DNA of 64,000 bases, taken from positions 791,748 through 855,747 of the forward strand of contig NZ_FORV01000002.1 of assembly GCF_900114095.1 (NCBI RefSeq), read 5' to 3'. Under the pieces are notes generated by a model. That model was given only the letters and a program-made list of their open reading frames with translations. It made no database searches and had not been told where the DNA came from. Origin of the DNA: Sphingomonas sp. NFR04 (lineage in GTDB: Bacteria > Pseudomonadota > Alphaproteobacteria > Sphingomonadales > Sphingomonadaceae). Every line of letters begins with the position of its first letter. The stretch's first letter is position 1. Shown here piece after piece: positions 33,673 to 42,677 of the stretch. Made by a program: the position numbers and the translations under genes.

Positions 33673-34578
33673 CTAGCGAAGGTTGGCGGCCAGAAAGTCC
33701 ACAAATACCCGCACGCGCGCAGGCACATTGGGCCCGCCGACGAACACCGCGTGAATCTGTTCGACATCGCCCGGGTTGAACGCTTCGAGGAGCGGCACGA
33801 GCGTGCCGTTCGCGATCTCCTCCGCCACGCTGAAGGCGCCCACCCGGGCGATGCCGACCCCGATCGCCGCGAGCTGCCCCAGCGTCTCGCCATTATTGGC
33901 CTCGAACCCGCCGCGCACCGATAGCGCGAAGTCGTGACCATCGCGCCGAAACGGCCAGACGGGTTCGGAACGGCGGAAGCTGAAGTTCAGGCAATTATGG
34001 GCGAACAGGTCCTCGGGCACCCGGGGCGTTCCGTGGCGGGTGAGATAGTCGGGGGCGGCGACGATCACCCGCCGGGTCTCGCCGATCTTGCGGGCGGTAA
34101 GCGAACTGTCCGGCAGCGGTCCGAACCGCACCGCGACATCGGCCTGCCCCGCAGCGATGTCGACCAGCGTATCGGTCAGCGCGATGTCGATCAGGATATC
34201 GGGGTAGAGCGCGGCGAACGTGCCGAGCAGCGGCACCACGCACAGCCGTCCGTGCGACAGCGCCGCGCTGACCCGCAACCGCCCGCGTGGGCTTCCCTGG
34301 TCGGCAATCTGCTGCTCCGCATCGTCGAGATCGGCGAGGATGCGCCGCGCCGCCTGCAGATAGGCGCGGCCCTCGGCGGTGAGCGAGAGCGCCCGGGTGG
34401 AGCGCAGCAACAGGCGCACGCCCAGCCGCGCCTCGATCCGGTCGACCGCGCGCGCCACCGCCGATGGGCTCATGCCCAAATGCCGCGCCGCAGCCGAGAA
34501 GCTGCCCTGCTCGATCACCGCAGCGAACAGCGCCAGCGCATGCGCCCGGTCGCTGCCGCCGCTCAGCTTTGCGTCCAT
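33673..34578 (-). CDS. LysR-type transcriptional regulator
   Basis: The protein has 301 residues: winged helix-turn-helix at about 10-70 (FAAVIEQGSFSAAARHLGMS then VARAVDRIEARLGVRLL) and a substrate-binding domain from about 95 (GRLRVSAALSHGRLCVVPLL). It is convergent with the channel-like gene and divergent from the aldo/keto reductase, with 86 bases between starts, so it probably controls the AKR-MFS pair. The inducer is unknown. Confidence 0.88.
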   Translation of the reverse strand: MDAKLSGGSDRAHALALFAAVIEQGSFSAAARHLGMSPSAVARAVDRIEARLGVRLLLRSTRALSLTAEGRAYLQAARRILADLDDAEQQIADQGSPRGRLRVSAALSHGRLCVVPLLGTFAALYPDILIDIALTDTLVDIAAGQADVAVRFGPLPDSSLTARKIGETRRVIVAAPDYLTRHGTPRVPEDLFAHNCLNFSFRRSEPVWPFRRDGHDFALSVRGGFEANNGETLGQLAAIGVGIARVGAFSVAEEIANGTLVPLLEAFNPGDVEQIHAVFVGGPNVPARVRVFVDFLAANLR

Positions 34579-34664
34579 TGCACAAATCCTTCGCGTTGGC
34601 CCCAGCTACACCGCCGCTGCCAGGCCGTCCATCTTTGCCCGGACCAAGCAACAGGACGGTGATC

Positions 34665-35699
34665 ATGGAATATCGGCAATTGGGACGATCGGGGCTGCGG
34701 GTGCCCGCGCTCAGCTTCGGCGCAGGCACCTTCGGCGGCCAGGGGCCGTTGTTCAGCGCCTGGGGGCAGAGCGATGCGACCGAGGCACGGCGGCTGATCG
34801 ACATCTGCCTCGATGCCGGCGTGACGCTGTTCGATACCGCCGACGTCTATTCGGGCGGCGCATCGGAGGAAATCCTGGGCGCGGCGATCCGCGGCCGCCG
34901 CGACGCGGTGCTCGTCTCGACCAAGACCGGGCTGCCGATGGGCGACGGCCCGCAGGACTGGGGTGCCTCGCGCGCGCGCCTGATCCGCGCCGTCGAGGAT
35001 GCGCTGCGCCGGCTGGGCACCGACCATATCGACCTGCTCCAGCTGCACGCCTTCGACGCCTCCACGCCCACCGAGGAAGTGATGGGCACCTTCGACCTGC
35101 TGATCGCTTCCGGCAAGGTGCGCTATGCCGGCGTGTCCAACTATCCCGGCTGGCAGGTGATGAAGGCGCAGGCGGTGGCGGAGCGCCATGGCTGGCCACG
35201 GCTCGTCGCGCACCAGGTCTATTACTCGCTGATCGGTCGCGCCTATGAGGCCGACCTGATGCCGCTGGCGGCGGACCAGGGCGTAGGCGCGCTGGTGTGG
35301 AGCCCGCTCGGCTGGGGCCGGCTGACCGGCAAGATCGGCCGCGATCGCTCGATCCCGGAAGGCAGCCGCCTGCATGCGACTGAGCAGTTCGCGCCGCCCG
35401 TCGAGGCCGAGCATCTCTACCGTGTCGTCGATGCGCTGGAAGCGATCGCCGCCGAGACCGGCAAGACCGTGCCGCAGATCGCGATCAACTGGTTGCTGCA
35501 GCGCCCGACCGTGTCTTCGGTGATCATCGGCGCGCGCGACGAAGCGCAGCTGCGCCAGAATCTCGGCGCCGTCGGCTGGGCGCTGAGCGCGGAGCAGATC
35601 GCCACGCTCGATCGCGCCAGCGAGGTGCTGCCGCCCTATCCGCACACCCCCTATCGCCAGCAGGAGGGCTTTGCCCGCCTGGCACCGAGGCTCGCATGA
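34665..35699 (+). CDS. Aldo/keto reductase
   Basis: The protein has 344 residues. AKR hallmarks are visible: start MEYRQLGRSGLRVPALSFG, catalytic FDTADVYSGGASEE (Asp, Tyr), STKTG (Lys), DLLQLHAFD (His) and the NADPH-binding IIGARDEAQLRQNL near the C-terminus. It is an NADPH-dependent carbonyl reductase of unknown substrate. The stop overlaps the following MFS gene (ATGA). The pair sits divergently beside a LysR regulator. Confidence 0.92.
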   Translation: MEYRQLGRSGLRVPALSFGAGTFGGQGPLFSAWGQSDATEARRLIDICLDAGVTLFDTADVYSGGASEEILGAAIRGRRDAVLVSTKTGLPMGDGPQDWGASRARLIRAVEDALRRLGTDHIDLLQLHAFDASTPTEEVMGTFDLLIASGKVRYAGVSNYPGWQVMKAQAVAERHGWPRLVAHQVYYSLIGRAYEADLMPLAADQGVGALVWSPLGWGRLTGKIGRDRSIPEGSRLHATEQFAPPVEAEHLYRVVDALEAIAAETGKTVPQIAINWLLQRPTVSSVIIGARDEAQLRQNLGAVGWALSAEQIATLDRASEVLPPYPHTPYRQQEGFARLAPRLA

Positions 35700-36892
35700 A
35701 GAACCAGCTTGGCCTGCTGGCCCTCGCGGTCGGTGCCTTCGGAATCGGCGTCACCGAATTCGCGCCGATGGGGCTGCTGCCTGTCATCGCGAAGGATCTG
35801 CAGGTATCCATCCCCGCGGCAGGGCTGCTGATCAGCGCCTATGCACTGGGCGTGATGATCGGCGCACCGCTGATGACGCTGACCACCGGACGGGTGCCGC
35901 GGCGGATGCTGCTGATCGGCCTCGCGGGCATCTTCACCGCGGGCAACCTGCTCGCGGCGGTGTCCGACAGCTACGCGATGCTGCTCGTCGCCCGCGTGCT
36001 CACCTCGTTCAACCACGGCGCCTTTTTTGGCGTCGGATCGGTCGTGGCGGCGGGGCTGGTGGCGCCCGAGCGCCGGGCCAGCGCGGTCGCCTCGATGTTC
36101 ATGGGGCTGACCATCGCAAACGTGGTGGGCGTGCCGCTCGCCACTTGGGCGGGCGAGCATCTCGGCTGGCGCGCGTCCTTCTGGGGCGTCGCCGGCCTCG
36201 GCGTGCTGACGATGGCGGCACTGCGCCTGACCCTGCCCGCACTTCCTGCGCCCGAGGGGGGCAACGTGCGCGCAGAGCTGCGGGTGCTCACCCGCAAGCA
36301 GGTGCTGGGCGCGCTGGCGCTCACCGTAGTCGGATCGAGCGCGATGTTCACCGTGTTCACTTACATCACGCCGATCCTGCGCGACGCGACGCATGCGTCG
36401 CTGGGCTTCATCACCGCGATGCTGGTGCTCTATGGGCTGGGGCTGACCGCGGGCAACTGGCTGGGCGGCCGCTTCGCCGATCGCTCCGTCGACCGGACCT
36501 TGCTGATCACGCTGGCCGGCCTGTCCGCCATCCTGGTCGCCTTCGCCCTGCTGATGCCACAGGCGGGCCCGAGCGCGGTGCTGATCTTCCTGTGGGGTGT
36601 GGCGAGCTTCGCGCTGGTGCCGCCGCTGCAGGTGCGGGTGATGACCGCGGCAGCGGACGCGCCCAACCTCGCCTCCGCGGTCAATATTGGCGCGTTTAAC
36701 CTCGGCAATGCCTTCGGTGCGGCACTGGGGGGCGGCGTGATCGCCGCGGGGCTCGGCTATCCGGCGGTGGCACTGGCAGCCGCCGCGACGTCGCTGTTGG
36801 GGCTGGTGGCGCTATGGACGACCAGCCGAGGTAAAGCTGTGCAGCAACCCGACTGGCAACGCGATTCTCTAGCCGTCGCTGAGAAGGGATGA
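35696..36892 (+). CDS. MFS transporter, DHA1/AraJ-type efflux
   Basis: The protein has 398 residues and 12 helices. The N-terminus has FGIGVTEFAPMGLLPVIA, typical of AraJ/PbuE-like DHA1 carriers, followed by TTGRVPRRMLLIGL (loop 2-3) and RVLTSFNHGAFFGVG (helix 4). Family members export sugars, purines or drugs. Translation is coupled to the AKR gene, suggesting that the two act on one compound. Confidence 0.88.
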   Translation: MKNQLGLLALAVGAFGIGVTEFAPMGLLPVIAKDLQVSIPAAGLLISAYALGVMIGAPLMTLTTGRVPRRMLLIGLAGIFTAGNLLAAVSDSYAMLLVARVLTSFNHGAFFGVGSVVAAGLVAPERRASAVASMFMGLTIANVVGVPLATWAGEHLGWRASFWGVAGLGVLTMAALRLTLPALPAPEGGNVRAELRVLTRKQVLGALALTVVGSSAMFTVFTYITPILRDATHASLGFITAMLVLYGLGLTAGNWLGGRFADRSVDRTLLITLAGLSAILVAFALLMPQAGPSAVLIFLWGVASFALVPPLQVRVMTAAADAPNLASAVNIGAFNLGNAFGAALGGGVIAAGLGYPAVALAAAATSLLGLVALWTTSRGKAVQQPDWQRDSLAVAEKG

Positions 36893-37277
36893 CGTTCAAG
36901 ACTTCCTCGCCAGTGACGTTGGGCGCCGCTTGGCGAGAATGCCAGCGTGATACTCGCGAGCAGCATATGAACAACGACTGTTTCGGGATCGTTCGACAAC
37001 ATTTCTAACGATCCAGATTGAGCGCGCTGCTCCCAGGGCAAATGGAGGGAATAGCAATGGCAGCTGTTGTCAGGAACTGCCATCGTAAAGGAGGCGGGGA
37101 ACGGCGCATTCTGGTCGGGAGATGCCGGGAGCGAGATCGACGTGATTTGGGACATTTCCCAAATCCGCACTGGTCTCGCCTAACGGCGGGATCAGCCGAG
37201 AGCTGCCGTTTGCCAAAACCCCGAGAAGATCGTGTTGTAAGAATTTGAACTTGGTCTTTTCTACGTTGAGCGGGATT

Positions 37278-37420
37278 TCATACCAGTGCAGCGAGCCTGT
37301 CAAGCAGCCAGCTTAGTACTGGATGATTGGTGGTCCGGTCGTGCCAAATACTGGCGATGGCAAAGCCGGGTAGATTGTCTACCGACGTCGCGAAACCAGA
37401 GAACTGCCGGGCGATGGAAA
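37278..37420 (-). pseudogene. LysR-type regulator, C-terminal remnant
   Basis: A minus-strand frame ending at 37278 translates as RLNFSIARQFSGFATSVDN, then GFAIASIWHDRTTNHP and WLLDRLAAL before a stop. The IWHDRT..HP...WL pattern matches the last strand and helix of LysR effector domains. The upstream part is cut by a stop codon and no DNA-binding domain is present, so this is a remnant. Confidence 0.5.
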
Positions 37421-37579
37421 AATTCAGGCGACCGAAGCCATTGATGCGACCGCACAGCGGCTCGCCCGACTTCTACTCTGGTCCGTTTAGCCCGCTTTGC
37501 GCTATGGCCCGACGGTCTGCGCGACCACCGTTTCGCCCGATCATCGCAGCTGGAGGACGGTTGCGCGTCGCAACTTCAG

Positions 37580-37608
37580 AAAAAGCTCCAGCGCCGAAGC
37601 GCCGGAGC
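37580..37608 (-). terminator. Rho-independent terminator of the second TonB receptor
   Basis: On the minus strand: GCTCCGGCGC, UUCG-type tetraloop TTCG, GCGCTGGAGC (one G-U pair), then five T. It lies about 30 bases after the receptor stop. Confidence 0.88.
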
Positions 37609-37637
37609 TCGTCAAGCACGAACCGTGATCGTGGTTC

Positions 37638-40600
37638 TCAGAAGTTCCCGCGCAGGATGAACGAGAAGCGACGATCGTTGACGAAATAGGATCGCGGCGC
37701 CGTGGCCGTGGATCCGTTGATATAGGCCTGCTCGGTCTTCACGACTTGGTTGGCCAGGTTGACGCCCTGCACGCCGATCTTGACGTACTTGTTGATGCTG
37801 TAGAACGCCGAGGCATCAAGCTGCCCGCCCGCCGACTGGAAGATCGACGTGTATGGGAAGATGACGTCCGCCGCGGTGAGCAGATACTTCGACCGCCAGT
37901 TGTAGGCCGCACGAACCGACACCGGGCCCTTTTCGTAGAACAGCGTAGCGTTGAAGTTGTGCTTCGAAAGACCTTCCAGCGGCAGGTTGCCCGGTTTGAT
38001 GTTGGAGTTGTTCGTCGGAGCGCCGCCGTTCAGGAAGGAATTGGGCAGGCCCGAGCTGTCGATGTACGAATAGTTCAGGTTGGCACCCAGACCGCCGAGC
38101 ACCCCCGGCAGGAAGTCGAAGGTCTGCTGATAGGCAACCTCGGCACCCTTGATCTTGCCATAGCCGTCGTAATTGGCCGGACCACGGACGATGACGTCCT
38201 GCGTCACGCCGCCGCCGGTGACCGCGCGGGTGGTCAGCGACTGGTAGAAGAAGTTGTGGATCGACTTGTAGAACACGTCGACCGACAGCTGCCCGACGCG
38301 GCCGAAATACCATTCCATCGTCGCATCGAACTGCCACGCCGTCGCCGGCTTCAGATAGGGATTGCCCGCCGTCGCAGTGAGCGCCCCGCTGGAGGAGTCG
38401 AAGCCGACCGAAAGGAAGTTGCGGATGTTGGCCAGATCTGGACGCGTCATCACCTTGGAGGCGGCGAGGCGCAGGATCAGGTTGTTGGTCAGGCCGAACT
38501 TCAGGTTGGCGCTGGGCAGCCAGTAGCCATAGTTCACCCGCGCGACCTCCGGCGTGGTCACGCCCGTCGAGAAGTTGCGCAGCGTGTTGTAGCCTGTCTC
38601 GCCGAGGCGGCAGAGTGCGCTCACCGTGGTGCCGGTGCTGGAGCAGGTCGCGGCGAAGCTGTCTTGCGTGCCGGTCTGCTGCTGGGTCGGCGCACCGATC
38701 GAGCCCGCCGAGGTGAGATCGCTGACGACATAGCGCAGGCCGACATTGCCGCTGACCTTGACGTTGCCGAACACGGGGCCCGGCGACTGAAAGTTCAGCT
38801 GCGCATAGACGTTCTTGTCCTGCTGCGTGACGTTCTGGATCTCCGAGGGGAGATAGGGCGTGCCGGCGACGACACCGCCGCGCGACGCCAGCGGCGACCA
38901 GGGCGTGGAGCTCGCGCCGTTCGCCTGCCACTGCTGGCCGATCTTCTGGAAATAGGCGGTCGACTGATTGTACCCGTCGATCAGATCGCCCGTATAGTAA
39001 TAGCCGCCGATCGGCCCCTTGGTCGCGCCCCGGAAGAAGTTCGGGAAGCTGTAGAACGCGGTCTGCTGCGGCGACTGGGCAAAGGAAACCGGCGTGCCCG
39101 CCCACACCTCGCTCAGCGCACCCCAGTTATAGGTGCTGTAGCGCACGTCCGACGCGCGATCCGCATAGCGGGCGCCGAACTTCAGGTGGGTGAGGAAGCT
39201 GTCTTCGCCGAACTTGTAGTCAAAGTCCGCCTTGAAGGCATATTCGCGGCCTTCGCTCTGCTCCAGATGGTCCATCGCCGCGCGCCAGAACTGGTTCTGC
39301 GGGTTCTGGAAATATTGCGCGTCGCTCTGCCCGGCCAGCGCCGGGTTGGAGGTGCCGAGCACGGTCGGCTTGTGCGGCGTCACGACCGGCAGGTTGCCCG
39401 TAAGGTCGAGTTCCGAGTCAGCGAAGGTCGAGCCGAACACCGCGAAGTCGGTGTTGTTGTGCTTGGCCTTGGTATAGTCGGCATCGAGGTTGACCGAGAG
39501 GCGATCGCTGAGTTCGGTCTTCAGGTTGAGGCCGTAGTCCCAGATGGTGTTCTCGTCGAGCACCTGGCGCCGCGACAGCGATTGCTGCGTGCCGCCGGTG
39601 GGCACGTAGCAGGGCTGGATGGTGCCGTCGCCGGCGCAGCGGCTGCCGCCGCCATTGCCGGGCGCGGTGATGTAGCCCGACTGGAACAGGCCCGAGGAAT
39701 CGAACTTGTAGTTGGTCGTGGAACCGACCGCACACTCTGCGCGCGTCGTGCCGCCGGGCCCGTTGCCGTTGGGCGCGCAGCCGAGCGGATAGGTGTTGTA
39801 TTCCGACAGGTCCGGCGCGGTTTCGAAAGTATGCTCGCCCCAGGCATTGGTGGTGTGGGTGCGCAGGAACTGTGCGGTCAGGATCGTGCGGTTGTCGCGG
39901 CTCTGCCACTGCGCCGCAACGGCGACGCCGTCGCGCTTGCGGTCATAGTCCTGGCTGCGGAACTGGCCGCCGATCGGCGCATAGCGCACCGACGCCGGAT
40001 CGAGCAGCCCGTCCGCACCCGGCGTGCTGCCGGTGCCGCAGGCTGAGCCGCCGGCGGGCAGCGTCGTGCTGTCGCCGGTGCCGGGCAGCGGATTGCGGCA
40101 GACCAGGTTGGTGGTCGAGTTGGCGGCAAGCGCCTGTTGGTTGTCCCGCGTCTGGAAGTTGGTGACCTGGATCCCGTCCGCGCGACTGCGGATGCGCGAG
40201 TAGGACACGTCCCCGAGCAGGCCCAGCGTACCGATGCCGGTCTCCCAGGTGTTGCTGATCAGCAGCGAGGCGGTCGGCGACCACTTCTTCTCCATGTCGC
40301 CATAATTGGCCTCGAGATCGGCGCCGACGTGCAGGCCCTTGTTGTCGAACGGCTTGCGGGTGTTGAGGTTGACCGTGCCGGCCAGGCCGCCTTCGATCAT
40401 CTCGGCCGTCGCGTTCTTGTAGACTTCGACCGAGCCGAGCAGCTCGGCCGGCACGTCCGCGAAGTTGATCGCCTGGCCCCCGATGCCGGCGGAGAAGGTG
40501 TCGCGCCCGTTGAACTCCGAGCGGACGAAGTTCAGGCCGCGGACGTTCACGCCCGAGCCTTCGACCGAGAAATGGTCGGGATCGTTGGTGCCGGCGAAGC

Positions 40601-40937
40601 GGCTAATCGTCACGCCCGGCACGCGCTGCAGCGCTTCGGTGACGGAGCGGTCCGGCAGCGCCCCGATGTCGCTGGCGGTGATCGCGTCGACCACGGTATC
40701 GGCATTGCGCTTGATGTTCTGCGCATTGGCAAGGCTGGCGCGGATGCCGGTGACGACGATCTCGTTGCCCTGGTCGGCGGGCGTGCTGTCGACCGGCACC
40801 TGCTGGTCCGGCGTCGTCGTCTGTGCATGGGCGGCACCCATCATGCCCGCGACACAGAGCGCGGTGACCGAGGCCCCGCGCAGGAAAGATCCAATCTCGT
40901 TGATATCGCGCAAGCGCGCAGGCGACATGGTTCGCAT
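37638..40937 (-). CDS. TonB-dependent outer membrane receptor linked to halogenase-family genes
   Basis: The protein has 1099 residues with a signal peptide ending MMGAAHAQ (about 1-39). The plug begins EIVVTGIRASLANAQNIKR and includes VTEALQRVPGVTISR and VRGLNFVRSEFNGRD; the very long barrel ends in RFSFILRGNF. GAGGAGGGG lies before the ATG. This class imports glycans or other large ligands. It diverges from a three-gene halogenase-family operon, a linkage known in Xanthomonas, Caulobacter and Brevundimonas, and a palindromic operator-like site lies between. Confidence 0.93.
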   Translation of the reverse strand: MRTMSPARLRDINEIGSFLRGASVTALCVAGMMGAAHAQTTTPDQQVPVDSTPADQGNEIVVTGIRASLANAQNIKRNADTVVDAITASDIGALPDRSVTEALQRVPGVTISRFAGTNDPDHFSVEGSGVNVRGLNFVRSEFNGRDTFSAGIGGQAINFADVPAELLGSVEVYKNATAEMIEGGLAGTVNLNTRKPFDNKGLHVGADLEANYGDMEKKWSPTASLLISNTWETGIGTLGLLGDVSYSRIRSRADGIQVTNFQTRDNQQALAANSTTNLVCRNPLPGTGDSTTLPAGGSACGTGSTPGADGLLDPASVRYAPIGGQFRSQDYDRKRDGVAVAAQWQSRDNRTILTAQFLRTHTTNAWGEHTFETAPDLSEYNTYPLGCAPNGNGPGGTTRAECAVGSTTNYKFDSSGLFQSGYITAPGNGGGSRCAGDGTIQPCYVPTGGTQQSLSRRQVLDENTIWDYGLNLKTELSDRLSVNLDADYTKAKHNNTDFAVFGSTFADSELDLTGNLPVVTPHKPTVLGTSNPALAGQSDAQYFQNPQNQFWRAAMDHLEQSEGREYAFKADFDYKFGEDSFLTHLKFGARYADRASDVRYSTYNWGALSEVWAGTPVSFAQSPQQTAFYSFPNFFRGATKGPIGGYYYTGDLIDGYNQSTAYFQKIGQQWQANGASSTPWSPLASRGGVVAGTPYLPSEIQNVTQQDKNVYAQLNFQSPGPVFGNVKVSGNVGLRYVVSDLTSAGSIGAPTQQQTGTQDSFAATCSSTGTTVSALCRLGETGYNTLRNFSTGVTTPEVARVNYGYWLPSANLKFGLTNNLILRLAASKVMTRPDLANIRNFLSVGFDSSSGALTATAGNPYLKPATAWQFDATMEWYFGRVGQLSVDVFYKSIHNFFYQSLTTRAVTGGGVTQDVIVRGPANYDGYGKIKGAEVAYQQTFDFLPGVLGGLGANLNYSYIDSSGLPNSFLNGGAPTNNSNIKPGNLPLEGLSKHNFNATLFYEKGPVSVRAAYNWRSKYLLTAADVIFPYTSIFQSAGGQLDASAFYSINKYVKIGVQGVNLANQVVKTEQAYINGSTATAPRSYFVNDRRFSFILRGNF

Positions 40938-41005
40938 AATCCCCTCCTCAGATAAGCTTGTGACTCGTTGGCCACGACAAGGTTGTCAGGAAGGTAGATC
41001 AGATG

Positions 41006-41036
41006 ATGGTAACGTTGACAATGCGAGCGCTACCAT
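41006..41036. promoter_or_regulatory. Operator-like inverted repeat between TonB receptor and halogenase operon
   Basis: ATGGTAACG (41006-41014) and CGCTACCAT (41028-41036) form a 9-base inverted repeat with one mismatch, 13-base spacer. Boxes such as GGTAnCG/CGnTACC recall LacI-type operators near TonB receptor genes. A further AACGTTTTCG element lies at about 41043. The regulator is not in the window next to it. Confidence 0.5.
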
Positions 41037-41162
41037 TGCGAGAAACGTTTTCGAAAGCACTGTAGCCGTTTTGCAACGGTAGCATGGTCGCGTCCAAGGA
41101 AGCGTTTGACATCCTGCGGGGCGTTGCTGGTACCCCTATCTCCAACGAGAGAGGATGCAGCG

Positions 41163-42677
41163 ATGGCCGGGCGACAGAGTCTACGGGTTGTGATCGTCGG
41201 AGGGGGCACGTCGGGCTGGATGACCGCGGCTGCCATTGCGCGTTTGTTGCCAGCGCGTTGCAGCCTGCACCTCATAGAGTCCGAGGCGATCGGCGTGATC
41301 GGCGTCGGCGAGGCGACGCTGCCGCACATCCGCAGCTTCGTGGAAAAGCTCGGCATTCGCGAAGCCGATTTCATGGCCTGGACTCGCGGTACGTTCAAAT
41401 TGGGTATCGAATTCCGCGACTGGGGAAAGATCGGCGACAGCTATGTCCATCCCTTCGGCACGTTCGGGCGCGGCAAGGGCGAGGTGGACTTCCACCATTA
41501 CTGGACTCGGCTGCGGCGTGCGGGGGCGGATGTGCCGCCGCTCGAAGCCTTTTCCTATGCCTGCATGCTCGCGCGCGCCAACCGGTTCGAGGTGCCGGCG
41601 ACCGACCCCGCGCAGCTCGCCTCCACCTATGGCTATGCCTATCAATTCGATGCGCTGCTGTTCGCGCCGTATTTGCGGAGCATCGCCGAAGGACTGGGCG
41701 CGATGCGCAGCGAGGGCAAGGTGGTCGAGGTATTGCGCGACGGCACGAGCGGCGACATCACCGCCGTCCGCCTCGACGACGGCCAGCTGATCGAAGGCGA
41801 CCTGTTCATCGATTGCTCGGGCTTCCGCTCGCTGCTGCTGGGCGAGGCGTTGGAGGAACCGTTCGAGGACTGGAACCACTGGCTTCCCGCCGATCGCGCC
41901 GTGGCGATGCCATGCCGCACCGAAACCTCGGTCACGCCCTATACCAGCGCAATCGCCATGCCGGCCGGGTGGCGCTGGCGTATCCCGCTGCAGCACCGCA
42001 CCGGCAACGGCTATGTCTTCGCCAGCGCCTTCACCTCGGACGATGCGGCGGCGCAGGCGCTGACCCAGGCGGTGGAGGGCGCGCCGCTCGCCGATCCACG
42101 CTTCCTGCGCTTCCGGGCGGGACGGCGCCGGCGCAGCTGGGTGAACAACTGCGTCGCGATCGGGCTGGCGAGCGGGTTTCTGGAGCCGCTGGAATCGACC
42201 AGCATCTATCTCGTCCAGCAGGCGATCACCGCGCTGATCGAGCTGTTCCCGGAGACCACGATCTCGACGGTGGATCGGGACGAGTTCAATCGCCTGGTCG
42301 ATCTCGAATATGATCGCATCCGCGACTTCCTGATCCTCCACTACCACGCGACCACGCGATCGGATTCCGACTTCTGGCACTATGTTCGCACCATGGCCGT
42401 GCCCGACAGCCTTGCCGAGAAGATCGAGCTGTTCCGCCGGGCCGGCCGGGTGGTGAAGTATCGCGAGGGGGTGTTCCTGGATGCCAGCTGGATCGCGGTC
42501 TATGTCGGCCAGGGGATCATTCCGGAAGGTTATGACCCGCGCGCGGACCTGCCGGACAACGATAGCCTGATGCGCGGCATGCAGGCGCTGCGGGCGGAGA
42601 TCGACGCCACCGTCGCGCAGGTCCCCGAGCATCTGCGCTACATCGACCAGTGTTGCGCCATGGCGGCGGCGGCATGA
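41163..42677 (+). CDS. Flavin-dependent (tryptophan-type) halogenase, catalytic residues intact
   Basis: The product is 504 residues from ATG 41163 (GAGGATG upstream). FAD-binding GGGTSGWM (13-20), GVGEATLPHIR (48-57), the catalytic lysine K79 in TRGTFKLGIEF, and the GWRWRIP signature at 269-275 are all present, as in PrnA-type halogenases. It should make HOX at FAD and pass it via K79 to an aromatic substrate, using reduced flavin from a separate reductase that is not in this cluster. Relatives beside TonB receptors (BrvH type) favour bromination of indoles. It is first of three coupled genes. Confidence 0.9.
   Translation: MAGRQSLRVVIVGGGTSGWMTAAAIARLLPARCSLHLIESEAIGVIGVGEATLPHIRSFVEKLGIREADFMAWTRGTFKLGIEFRDWGKIGDSYVHPFGTFGRGKGEVDFHHYWTRLRRAGADVPPLEAFSYACMLARANRFEVPATDPAQLASTYGYAYQFDALLFAPYLRSIAEGLGAMRSEGKVVEVLRDGTSGDITAVRLDDGQLIEGDLFIDCSGFRSLLLGEALEEPFEDWNHWLPADRAVAMPCRTETSVTPYTSAIAMPAGWRWRIPLQHRTGNGYVFASAFTSDDAAAQALTQAVEGAPLADPRFLRFRAGRRRRSWVNNCVAIGLASGFLEPLESTSIYLVQQAITALIELFPETTISTVDRDEFNRLVDLEYDRIRDFLILHYHATTRSDSDFWHYVRTMAVPDSLAEKIELFRRAGRVVKYREGVFLDASWIAVYVGQGIIPEGYDPRADLPDNDSLMRGMQALRAEIDATVAQVPEHLRYIDQCCAMAAAA

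Larger units (their letters stand above)
36893..37637. other. Long intergenic stretch with a LysR remnant
   Basis: About 745 bases between the MFS gene and the second TonB receptor. The only recognisable content is the regulator fragment at 37278-37420 and the terminator at 37580-37608. The left 380 bases hold motif-free short frames. Confidence 0.5.

Noticed and set aside
37746..40046. 766-codon plus-strand ORF
   Set aside because: It is antisense to the TonB receptor, with no motif and Arg/Val/Gly-biased shadow composition.
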